Below the pieces are notes generated by a model, which saw only the letters and a program-made list of their open reading frames with translations, had not been told where the DNA came from and did not search any database. Below, piece after piece: positions 24,915 to 32,555 of a DNA stretch of 64,000 nucleotides (position 1 is its first letter; each line of letters opens with the position of its first letter). The position numbers were made by a program, and so were the translations under genes. The stretch comes from Flavobacterium aeripolare (GTDB lineage: Bacteria > Bacteroidota > Bacteroidia > Flavobacteriales > Flavobacteriaceae), in NCBI RefSeq assembly GCF_013294025.1, contig NZ_JABSNL010000002.1, forward strand, positions 124,001-188,000. The letters run 5' to 3'.

Positions 24915-24949
24915 AAAACCATCTAACTTTTGTTAGATGGTTTTTTTTT
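24915..24949 (+). terminator. Terminator of tRNA-Thr copy 2
   Basis: 13-bp perfect stem (24915-24927 with 24932-24944), loop TTTT, then nine T. One C-G pair of copy 1 is a T-A pair here. Confidence 0.9.
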
Positions 24950-24951
24950 GC

Positions 24952-24992
24952 ATACAAAAAAGGCCTTGTAAATGTTTACAAGGCCTTTTATT
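24952..24992 (-). terminator. Terminator of the DUF4369 lipoprotein gene
   Basis: 15-base complementary arms at 24958-24972 and 24975-24989. On the minus strand the stem runs into TTTTTTTG, 25 bases past the stop codon of the gene at 25016. Confidence 0.85.
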
Positions 24993-25015
24993 ATTTTCGA
25001 GATTTTTAAACGTAG

Positions 25016-25723
25016 TTACTGCTTTTTGATATCGTTTACATAAGTGGTCAATTTCTTTCCGTAAAGCGATTGTGCTACTTTTGGAGTCATTGATTTTTGT
25101 ATTGTATCTAAATATTTAAGATTGATATCGTAGATCTCAGATAAAGCGATATAAGGTGCTATTTCATGATCTTTATTGTTAATAGCAAAGTTAGTAGCAA
25201 ACAAATATTTTCGTTTGATATTAGACTCTTGTTTTTTAGTCAAACTATCAACTGTAGATTCTTTTTTATATTTAATTGCTTTGAATTTTTTCTCAATCAA
25301 ATCTAGACTTTCCTCAGTAAATTTTGAGTTGATTTTTGAGTATTCCTCTAACAGCTCTTGATTTTTAGATCCTGTGATTTTAGCATCAACTAAATAAGAA
25401 TCTAAAGTTGTTTCAATGTTCATTTTTCCAGGCTCAGCAAAGAATGCAATGTTATTGTCTTTTGAGTTACTTACACCTCTGTCTAAGAATAAATAAAGCA
25501 TCTCTGGTGATTTTAAATCTAGCTCGGCTTCAAATGTAGACTTACCATCAATGGCAATTGTATCAATTGCAACTAGTGAGGTGTCAACAAGGCGTTGAAT
25601 GTATAAAGTTCCTTTTTTTAATCCTTTTATGTTCCCTGTTATGTACAAGTCGGCATTTGATTCGGTTTTGTTGCATGATGCTAGTATCAGTAAGCTAGCA
25701 AATGCAAGAATTGATTTTTTCAT
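25016..25723 (-). CDS. DUF4369 lipoprotein
   Basis: This 235-residue lipoprotein has a lipobox ending in LASC (Cys17), followed by DLYITGNIKGLKKGTLYIQRLVD...VAIDTIAIDG, the beta-rich DUF4369 module found at the N-terminus of many Bacteroidota thioredoxin-like lipoproteins. Here no thioredoxin domain or CxxC follows; the C-terminal half is helical and Lys/Glu-rich. It should face the periplasm or outer membrane. Function unknown. Monocistronic with a strong terminator. Confidence 0.87.
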   Translation of the reverse strand: MKKSILAFASLLILASCNKTESNADLYITGNIKGLKKGTLYIQRLVDTSLVAIDTIAIDGKSTFEAELDLKSPEMLYLFLDRGVSNSKDNNIAFFAEPGKMNIETTLDSYLVDAKITGSKNQELLEEYSKINSKFTEESLDLIEKKFKAIKYKKESTVDSLTKKQESNIKRKYLFATNFAINNKDHEIAPYIALSEIYDINLKYLDTIQKSMTPKVAQSLYGKKLTTYVNDIKKQ

Positions 25724-25790
25724 TGGTTATAATTTTGGTGCAAAATAAAGAAAATAGTTGGAAACTAGATAGCGTAGCTTCATGTAATTT

Positions 25791-25834
25791 TCCAAAAAAA
25801 AATCCCAAGCTTTTCAGTTTGGGATTCTTTTTGA
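25791..25834 (-). terminator. Terminator of the M61 peptidase gene
   Basis: Arms AATCCCAA (25801-25808) and TTGGGATT (25819-25826); on the minus strand the stem runs into a stretch of T, just after the peptidase stop at 25846. Confidence 0.85.
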
Positions 25835-25845
25835 CGAGATTAAAA

Positions 25846-27693
25846 TTAGTTTTTTAACCAAGCGTTTTTTAAGCTGTTTTTACTAGGGTCTTTTACTTCT
25901 ATAATTTCTGTATCTATATAAGGGAATGCAACTTTACCAGTGATAGTTTGCTCTTTATTGTCTCTTTTTATTTTTGCATTTATTGCGTCACCTTCTTTCC
26001 ATTTTGTGCTTTCTGTAATCATATCATAGATATTAACAAGTGAATATGGTTTGTCGTTTATAGCAAGAATTGTGTCACCACCTCTTAAATCTAGCGCTTT
26101 AAAAAACGGATTCAATTCAATCTCAGGAAGCACCATGATTTCTTTAGTCTCTGGGTTAACTGTGATGTAAGGGACTTGTCCTTTTAAGAAAACGTTTCCA
26201 GGAACTTTTGAGCTTGATAAACCCACGCCTACTTTTCCTAGGTATTCTCCGTAAGGAATAGGAGTGGTTCCAGCTACATATTTATCTAAGAACGCGCCTA
26301 CTTCAGGGTATGATAAACTGGTGATTTTTGCAAACAAATCTTTATCATCAAATGGCTTTGTTACTCCGTACTCTGCCGCTAATTTGCGCATTAAGTCAAG
26401 AATACCTTTTTCACCATTGCTTTTCTCTCTAATGATCAAATCAATGCACATTCCTATTAAAGATCCTTTTTGATACACATTGATGTATTGTGTCTTGTAT
26501 GGTTCAGTCAGTACATTCGCGCTCATTTGAGTAAACGACATTGTGTCGTTCATACTATTTGCACGTTCAATTTGTTTTGCCAAACGGTCATAAAAATCAG
26601 CTTCGTCGATTAGACCTTGGTTAATTTGGAACAAATTAGAAAAATATTCTGTTACTCCTTCATACATCCATAAATGTTCAGACATTTTAGGTGTATTGTA
26701 ATCAAAAAATTGAATCTCTTTTGAGTGTATAGTCAACGGCGTTACAATATGAAAAAATTCGTGTGACACGACATCTTTCATTGATTTAACTAACTCTTCT
26801 TTTGGCATCATCTCAGGTAAAACTACTGTAGTAGCCGTAGGATGTTCTAACGCCCCAAAGCCCCTAGCATCATCCTCTTTCGTTGTTGATAGATAAAGTA
26901 AAACGCTGTATTTTTTTGTGGAGTTCGTTTTTCCCAAAAATGTTTTTTGAGCAGTCATCATTGTTTTCATCTCTGGTGTAATGCTTTCTGCAGTTACAGT
27001 TCCAGAAGGAGAATAAACACTAATCAGGATTTCCATTCCATTCACAGTAAAAGTCGTGTAGTCTGGTTTGGCATACATGATAGGGTTTTCAACAAGTTCA
27101 GCATAGCGAGGTGTTGTAAAAACATCATTCGTAGCTGTAGTATCTGAATCTACCATAGAAGTTGCTCCCCATAGGGTCTCTGGATGCGCTATGGAAACCG
27201 TGTAAGGTATGTCTTTTTTGTTTTCGAAATAACCTACAAAGCCATGCATGTTTAACATGAAATTCTTATTAGCTTCAATGTTTGTTCCTGCAGGAGAAAA
27301 AATCTCGTGAGTTCCTTCAATGTCGTAGGTATCGTTTACAGCATAGCTAATCTTAGTTAGCTCTTTTGCATTTTGAATGATCCAAGAGTTATCATCACTT
27401 TTAGCAACTGTAAGTTCGCTTCCCTTAGCATTGTATGCTTTAAAGTTCTCGATGTATTTTCCATAGTCATCGATAGAATAGGTTCCAGGAATTATTTTTG
27501 GAATACTGTAAGTTACCTGATTCGTTTTAAATTTAGGGGTCATTATAGCTACTTGTACTTTGTCATCTGAGACATTGTTTAAGTCGATTGCTACTTTAAC
27601 TTCCTCCTTAACGGTGGTGTTTACTGCTGTACTTGTTGATTTACAAGCTGCTAATAATAGGGCAGCAGAAAATACAAATGCTATTTTTTTCAT
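25846..27693 (-). CDS. M61 family metallopeptidase with PDZ domain (lipoprotein)
   Basis: The 615-residue protein has a lipobox at LLLAAC (Cys17), an N-terminal beta domain (about 30-200), a gluzincin catalytic domain with His311-Glu-Phe-Phe-His315 and the third ligand Glu345 in LWMYEGVTEYFSN, and a C-terminal PDZ domain (about 500-585, LRGGDTILAINDKPY). This is the glycyl-aminopeptidase family M61 layout. FGALEHPTATTVVLPE before the zinc site is typical. It probably trims peptides in the periplasm or at the cell surface. Transcribed alone between two terminators. Confidence 0.93.
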   Translation of the reverse strand: MKKIAFVFSAALLLAACKSTSTAVNTTVKEEVKVAIDLNNVSDDKVQVAIMTPKFKTNQVTYSIPKIIPGTYSIDDYGKYIENFKAYNAKGSELTVAKSDDNSWIIQNAKELTKISYAVNDTYDIEGTHEIFSPAGTNIEANKNFMLNMHGFVGYFENKKDIPYTVSIAHPETLWGATSMVDSDTTATNDVFTTPRYAELVENPIMYAKPDYTTFTVNGMEILISVYSPSGTVTAESITPEMKTMMTAQKTFLGKTNSTKKYSVLLYLSTTKEDDARGFGALEHPTATTVVLPEMMPKEELVKSMKDVVSHEFFHIVTPLTIHSKEIQFFDYNTPKMSEHLWMYEGVTEYFSNLFQINQGLIDEADFYDRLAKQIERANSMNDTMSFTQMSANVLTEPYKTQYINVYQKGSLIGMCIDLIIREKSNGEKGILDLMRKLAAEYGVTKPFDDKDLFAKITSLSYPEVGAFLDKYVAGTTPIPYGEYLGKVGVGLSSSKVPGNVFLKGQVPYITVNPETKEIMVLPEIELNPFFKALDLRGGDTILAINDKPYSLVNIYDMITESTKWKEGDAINAKIKRDNKEQTITGKVAFPYIDTEIIEVKDPSKNSLKNAWLKN

Positions 27694-27762
27694 TTATTGA
27701 GATTTTATTTATAAGTCTACTTTAATGCGCAACTGTTACACTTAAAGAGCTACTTTTTTGCA

Positions 27763-27796
27763 TAAAAAAAAGACACGCTTTTCAGTGTGTCTTTTA
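27763..27796 (-). terminator. Terminator of the DUF2805 gene
   Basis: Arms AAAAGACAC (27768-27776) and GTGTCTTTT (27787-27795), T-run on the minus strand, ten bases after the stop codon. Confidence 0.85.
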
Positions 27797-27805
27797 GAAA
27801 TTTGA

Positions 27806-28087
27806 TTAATCAAATTTGTTTTTTATATAGTATTTACCATCCAAATCTTCATCAAAATCATCGATTTTAATCGGCTTTGGTTTTGGTTTATTGGAACTAG
27901 CTTTCTTTTTCCACATTTCAAATTTTTCAGCGGGTAGCTTTTTCTTCATTATCTCCAAAACTTCTTTTTCAGCGAGCCCAAATTCTTTTTTAATAATCTC
28001 AAAAGGATTTTTCTCTTCTAATGCTAATGCTACAAGTTTTTCTGTTTGCTCCCAGTTCAGTTCTTTGCGGTTACTCTTTTTCATCAT
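27806..28087 (-). CDS. DUF2805 (TIGR03643-like) protein
   Basis: The 93-residue soluble, lysine-rich protein contains W-E-Q-T-E-K-L-V-A-L-A-L-E-E-K-N-P-F-E-I-I, then FGLAEKEVLEIMKKKLPAEKFEMWKKKA, the helix-turn-helix-like core of DUF2805. An added acidic tail (DDFDEDLDGKYYIKN) ends the protein. The family is often taken as a small DNA-binding protein, which is only an inference from the helical pattern. Start may be Met1 or Met2. Confidence 0.85.
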   Translation of the reverse strand: MMKKSNRKELNWEQTEKLVALALEEKNPFEIIKKEFGLAEKEVLEIMKKKLPAEKFEMWKKKASSNKPKPKPIKIDDFDEDLDGKYYIKNKFD

Positions 28088-28449
28088 GTGAAAATTAATT
28101 CAAATAAGTTTTAATGATTAATATAATTGATTCTAAATTAGATACCAATATTAATAAAAATAATTTTCACTTCGCAGGAAAATACTATCTTTTTTTGCAA
28201 ATTAGATTCATATTAAATATTAATAGCGTAAAAACGCATCATTTGCTAATTATCTTGCTAAATGTGTTTATCTATAGCGTCTAAATTTATTGAATAGACC
28301 TAGTAAATTCTAACAGTTTTTTCGTTTGATAAATTAGAGGTAGTTTTAGATAATTACCTCTCTAGAGCGTTAATCATCTAAAATGTATAAAAAAAACCTT
28401 TATTCGGTTTTAATGAATAAAGGTTTTTCTTAAATGTGTAAATGGAAAG
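28088..28449. other. Intergenic region upstream of DUF2805
   Basis: About 360 AT-rich bases. I see no gene and no clear promoter box; the only structured element is the terminator at 28389-28432 belonging to the DoxX gene. Confidence 0.6.
28389..28432 (-). terminator. Terminator of the DoxX gene
   Basis: Perfect 14-bp stem (28392-28405 with 28415-28428) and T-rich minus-strand tail, about 20 bases past the stop codon at 28450. Confidence 0.85.
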
Positions 28450-28803
28450 TTAAGTATATTGATAAGCCCAATAAATTAGAGCTAGTTGTAAAGGCATGCG
28501 TAAGAGCAATATCCATTTGGGTAAGCCCATTCGTACTTTAGGATTGCTATACATGTAAATATGTGTAGGAAAAACAGCAATCAGCAGAGCAATAATTCCC
28601 CAAGCTGCATAAGCTGAGACTAGAGGTATGACTAATGCTATTCCTAATATAATCTCAGCTACACCACTAATTTCATTAAGTAACTTTGGATTGCTCAAGT
28701 AATCAGGGATAATCTTTTGATACATTCTAGGACTCCTAAAATGATTAAGGCCTGCTACGAAGTAAATAAAAGCCATCAAATATAAATGCCAAGGAAAAGT
28801 CAT
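28450..28803 (-). CDS. DoxX-like small membrane protein
   Basis: The 117-residue protein has four predicted membrane helices. YFVAGLNHFRSPRMYQKIIPDYL in the first loop and GVAEIILGIALVIP in the second helix fit the DoxX-like group, where the N-terminal GxxHF/P region is conserved. These proteins are linked to membrane redox or are of unknown role. It lies upstream of its terminator and is transcribed alone. Confidence 0.8.
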   Translation of the reverse strand: MTFPWHLYLMAFIYFVAGLNHFRSPRMYQKIIPDYLSNPKLLNEISGVAEIILGIALVIPLVSAYAAWGIIALLIAVFPTHIYMYSNPKVRMGLPKWILLLRMPLQLALIYWAYQYT

Positions 28804-28859
28804 ATTGTTGTGTATTTATAAGAAGACCTAAAGTACTCTTTTTTTTGTGTCATGTAAAA

Positions 28860-29780
28860 TTACAACGCCTGTTTACGTTTAAAATTAACATTCATGATCA
28901 CAATGGCAATGATGATTAATGCAATACCCATCCACTGTGTGGCGATCACTTCTTCACCTAATAATACATAGGCCATCATTACAGAAATAGGTAATTCTAA
29001 CGCTGAGACTATGCTTCCCAAACCAATTCCCGTTAATGGAAATCCTGCAGTCATCAACAAAGGCGGGATGATTGTTCCAAACAAAGCCATTATTATTCCC
29101 CATTTGTAAAAAATGTCATAGTTAAAGGGTGTAGTTTGTGTTGCTATTGAGAAACCAAAAACGATTACCGCTCCACCTAGTAACATGTATAAACTACGTT
29201 GTGCTGAAGAAATCTCGGTAGCGACACGATTAGCTGTAAACATGGTTGTTGTGAATGATGCTGCTGCAAACATTCCCCACATAAGTCCGTGCCAGTCTAA
29301 TTGAACTTCGTTTTTCAAAAGATTTGTAGCAAGTACAGTACCTATTAAAACGATGAATACCGAAATCACTTTTTGCTTAGAGGGTAGTTTTTTCTCTAAT
29401 ATCATTTCGAGAATTACTCCCATCCATACGGTTTGCATCAATAAAACGATTCCTATTGAAACCGGAATGTAACGCACAGCTAAGTAGTAGAAAACACTAG
29501 TCATCCCTAACGAAGTTCCGGCTAACATTAACTGAAAAATATTACGAGAACTCGCCTTTTTTACGGTATTCTTGTTTTTACTTTTTTGAAATAAATTAAT
29601 CAATAGAATCCCTATGATTCCTAAGATAAACTGAGATGAGGTAACCTCTGCAGTGGTATATGGATTTCCGGTAATTCCTATATCACCATAAGCAAGCTTC
29701 ACAAAAGTGGCTAGCATACCATAACTTGTAGCGCCTAGACCCACTAGAAAAACTCCTTTTAAAACTGTATTATTCGACAT
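28860..29780 (-). CDS. EamA family (drug/metabolite transporter) permease
   Basis: This 306-residue permease has ten hydrophobic helices in two repeats of five, each an EamA domain. GLGATSYGMLATFVKLAYG opens repeat one and GLMWGMFAAASFTTTMFTANR opens repeat two. LGTIIPPLLMTAGFPLTGIGLGSIVSALELPISVMMAY is the usual end. Substrate unknown. Start at 29780 (MSNNTVLKG) avoids a 12-residue leader unlike the family. Confidence 0.88.
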   Translation of the reverse strand: MSNNTVLKGVFLVGLGATSYGMLATFVKLAYGDIGITGNPYTTAEVTSSQFILGIIGILLINLFQKSKNKNTVKKASSRNIFQLMLAGTSLGMTSVFYYLAVRYIPVSIGIVLLMQTVWMGVILEMILEKKLPSKQKVISVFIVLIGTVLATNLLKNEVQLDWHGLMWGMFAAASFTTTMFTANRVATEISSAQRSLYMLLGGAVIVFGFSIATQTTPFNYDIFYKWGIIMALFGTIIPPLLMTAGFPLTGIGLGSIVSALELPISVMMAYVLLGEEVIATQWMGIALIIIAIVIMNVNFKRKQAL

Positions 29781-29847
29781 TGTTATTTTTTTAGAGGGGC
29801 AAAGATACACTTTCATCTCTAAGCTTACTTTAACAGTGGGATTATTT

Positions 29848-31014
29848 TTAAAATAAGTCGGTTACTAGTGGGTTTTTAATTCCAATATTTGTTGGGTCAA
29901 AATTTAATTTATCCTTTAAAAGAGTTGCATACACACTCCTAAAATCGACTTGATGCTTTAAATCACCTTGCTGCAAATCAGATAAATTAGGATTGTTGCC
30001 CATTACGCTACCTTTGTTGCTTCCGCCAATGATAAACATAGGTGCTGCAGTTCCATGATCTGTTCCGTTTCCGTTATCGTGAACGCGACGACCAAATTCA
30101 GAAAAAACAACCACAGTAACATTTTGTAAAAGTTTGGCATTTTTCATGTCACTGTAAAAACTAAACAAGGCATCGTTCAATTCTGAAAGTTTTCCTTTAT
30201 GCAAGGCTAACTGGTTATCATGTGTATCAAAACCGTTTAAGGAAGTGTAGTATACTTTCGAATTCAAATTTCCTTTTATCAATCGGCCTATCCAGGAGAG
30301 GTTTTTACCCAGACCCGTTTTAGGATAAGAGTTTTCATCTGTGGCATGAGCCAATGCTTTCTGGATTTGTTCTGACCCTTCTACGGCAGAATTGGCTATT
30401 TTTCGAACAAAATCTAGTTCAGGATTGTCAGACAACACCGTCGTTTCTTCTTTTCCGTTTTTTACTATAAAACGTTCAGGATCCTTGATTGTAATGGCAT
30501 TAGGGACTTCGCCTCGTAGCGATAAATTATCTAGATTATCAATATTTACTCCGGCTGTAGGCGTGTGCGTAGTGCATTGCAAATCAAGATAACGACCTAG
30601 CCAGCCTTCATCTAGATATTCTGTAGAAGCCGAGGCAGTTTGCCAGATTTCTTGACTTCTAAAGTGGGATCTATTAGGCTCAGGATAACCTACATTTTGA
30701 ATCACGCTCAAGTCTCCGTTTTGCTGCATTTGAGCAAAGCCTTTTAAGGCGGGATGAAAAGCCATTTCTTTATCTCCAGCAATTACATCTTCCTTTGAGA
30801 TAGCAATTTTAGGACGCATTTCATAATATAATGGATCTTGGTAGGGAATGAAAGTGTTTAAGCCGTCGTTTCCTCCATTCAATTGTACAAAGACAACGCA
30901 TTGCTCTCCTATAATTACGTTTTTTTGTTTACTAAACGAGAATAAAAAATCAGGTAATAAAAGCGTTCCGCCAGTAAAAGTACCTGTTAATGATAAAAAG
31001 TTTCTTCTGTTCAT
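29848..31014 (-). CDS. DUF1501 protein with Tat-like signal
   Basis: The 388-residue protein begins MNRRNFLSLTGTFTGGTLLLPDF, a twin-arginine signal (RRNFLSL) with a hydrophobic core. The body has FVQLNGGNDGLNTFIPYQDPLYYEMRP, FHPALKGFAQM, the FSEFGRRVHDNGNGTDHGTAAPMFIIGG segment (split here) and LNGFDTHDNQL, all DUF1501; the family relates to the alkaline phosphatase/sulfatase fold. The paired DUF1800 gene lies 24 bases upstream on the same strand. Function unknown in detail. Confidence 0.92.
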   Translation of the reverse strand: MNRRNFLSLTGTFTGGTLLLPDFLFSFSKQKNVIIGEQCVVFVQLNGGNDGLNTFIPYQDPLYYEMRPKIAISKEDVIAGDKEMAFHPALKGFAQMQQNGDLSVIQNVGYPEPNRSHFRSQEIWQTASASTEYLDEGWLGRYLDLQCTTHTPTAGVNIDNLDNLSLRGEVPNAITIKDPERFIVKNGKEETTVLSDNPELDFVRKIANSAVEGSEQIQKALAHATDENSYPKTGLGKNLSWIGRLIKGNLNSKVYYTSLNGFDTHDNQLALHKGKLSELNDALFSFYSDMKNAKLLQNVTVVVFSEFGRRVHDNGNGTDHGTAAPMFIIGGSNKGSVMGNNPNLSDLQQGDLKHQVDFRSVYATLLKDKLNFDPTNIGIKNPLVTDLF

Positions 31015-31038
31015 AAGGGTAGGTATTACTAGCTATTG

Positions 31039-32412
31039 CTAGATTAATTGAAATTCAGGTTCTTTGACAATAGTATTAAATAAGCGCAATACTGCTTGAT
31101 TAGCATTAGGAATGTTAGGGTCAAAATCATGTCGCAGTAGGGTCTCAAAATCTTTTTGTGATTCAGGACTTACATTAAATAGTAGTCGATCAGTGAGTGC
31201 TGCAATAATTGTTTTGTTGTCTCCTTTTTCCCATTTCAATTCAATGTCGTTTGCCCGCTTCATCGCTTCCTTAGCATTCATCGCTTTCTTGCTAAAAGCT
31301 CGTCCTTGACAGTAAGCGTCAGCAAGTGTAGCACGTTGCAAGAAAATTTGTGTAGTTAACCACGATTTTCCCCCTTCCCATCCTTTTACATTAGCTTGGT
31401 TAAATAAATCCATGCTTTGCTGTTTCAAGAAATTAGCAATAGTAGCACTCTTTATATTTTCAATTTGCAGTTCATCTAATAGCTGTAAATTGTATTCTAC
31501 GGCATTTTTTATCTTTGATCCAGCATTGTCTTTTTCATACTCTTCAGTAAAAATTTTCACTAATAATGGTTGGAACTCAAAGTTTACCTTTCGAAAATAA
31601 TCCCCATAATACGTTACTAGCGATTCATCAGGGTTGTCATAAATAAACCACTGCAGTATTTTGCGCGTCATGCGATACGGAATGTTTTTTTGTTCGAAAA
31701 TAATATCCACAATATCATCTGCTTTGAAAACACCTTTCTTTCCAAGATAGCTAATCACGCTGTCATCTTGAGTTTGCTTTTGATAGCTTGCTTGGTCGTC
31801 ATCATAATTCAAACCTGCTAATCCTTTCGCACCATTTTTAATGTCATCTTCGCTATAATTACCTATACCTAGGGTGAATAATTCCAGCAATTCCCGACTC
31901 AAATTTTCGTTGATTCTGCCTTTTTTATTTTGAGAATTGTCTAGGTAGCGTACCATCGCATTACTCTTTACCATTTCTTTGGTTAACGTTTTATAATTCC
32001 CAAAAGCATTTTTACGGCAAATTTGATTGTGCTGAAAAACCCAATGGTTGACACGTACTTTTTGGAATGTAGCAACAAAATGATTGTGCAACATTAAAGT
32101 CATTTTTTCCTGTAGCGGGTATTCTGCAGTGATCATTCGATCAATCCACCATTGCTTCATAGACTCTGAAACGAGGTTGTCTGCTTTTCTTTTTTCTTGC
32201 TGCTCTTGTTTCGAACTCACCTTTAACTTTTTACGGGCCTCTTTTAAGGACGCGGTAGTTCTAGGACTGTCTGATAGAAAATCAGGAATCGCATCTGAAA
32301 ATGAAACTTTAAAAGATTCATTCAAGAAAGAGGGTAAACCTTGTTGACTAATTTTTTTATTTTCTTTGTTCGAAAATCCCAAACGAAGGGACCATAATGC
32401 ACTTTTATTCAT
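31039..32412 (-). CDS. DUF1800 protein
   Basis: The 457-residue protein contains QQGLPSFL, KQWWIDRMITAEYPLQEKMTLMLHNHFVATFQKV, NENLSRELLELFTLGIGNYSEDDI and the long helical C-terminus of DUF1800. It is the partner of DUF1501 in many Bacteroidota and Proteobacteria, but its chemistry is unknown. No clear N-terminal signal is visible; the start may be slightly different. First gene of a two-gene operon, divergent from a TonB receptor gene. Confidence 0.9.
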   Translation of the reverse strand: MNKSALWSLRLGFSNKENKKISQQGLPSFLNESFKVSFSDAIPDFLSDSPRTTASLKEARKKLKVSSKQEQQEKRKADNLVSESMKQWWIDRMITAEYPLQEKMTLMLHNHFVATFQKVRVNHWVFQHNQICRKNAFGNYKTLTKEMVKSNAMVRYLDNSQNKKGRINENLSRELLELFTLGIGNYSEDDIKNGAKGLAGLNYDDDQASYQKQTQDDSVISYLGKKGVFKADDIVDIIFEQKNIPYRMTRKILQWFIYDNPDESLVTYYGDYFRKVNFEFQPLLVKIFTEEYEKDNAGSKIKNAVEYNLQLLDELQIENIKSATIANFLKQQSMDLFNQANVKGWEGGKSWLTTQIFLQRATLADAYCQGRAFSKKAMNAKEAMKRANDIELKWEKGDNKTIIAALTDRLLFNVSPESQKDFETLLRHDFDPNIPNANQAVLRLFNTIVKEPEFQLI

Positions 32413-32555
32413 AAGAAGTGATATTTGTTAGCTGGGGTACTTTGTAAGATAATTATATGAGCATATAGTTTAATAGCCAAAAGTTAAATTTTTTAAAATT
32501 AAAATGTAACATATAATACATAACGCTGACTGATAGGGAATATGATACAATTAAC

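Noticed and set aside
24577..24923. tRNA-Thr duplication as an assembly artefact
   Set aside because: Flanks, spacer and terminator bases differ between copies, so they are two real loci.
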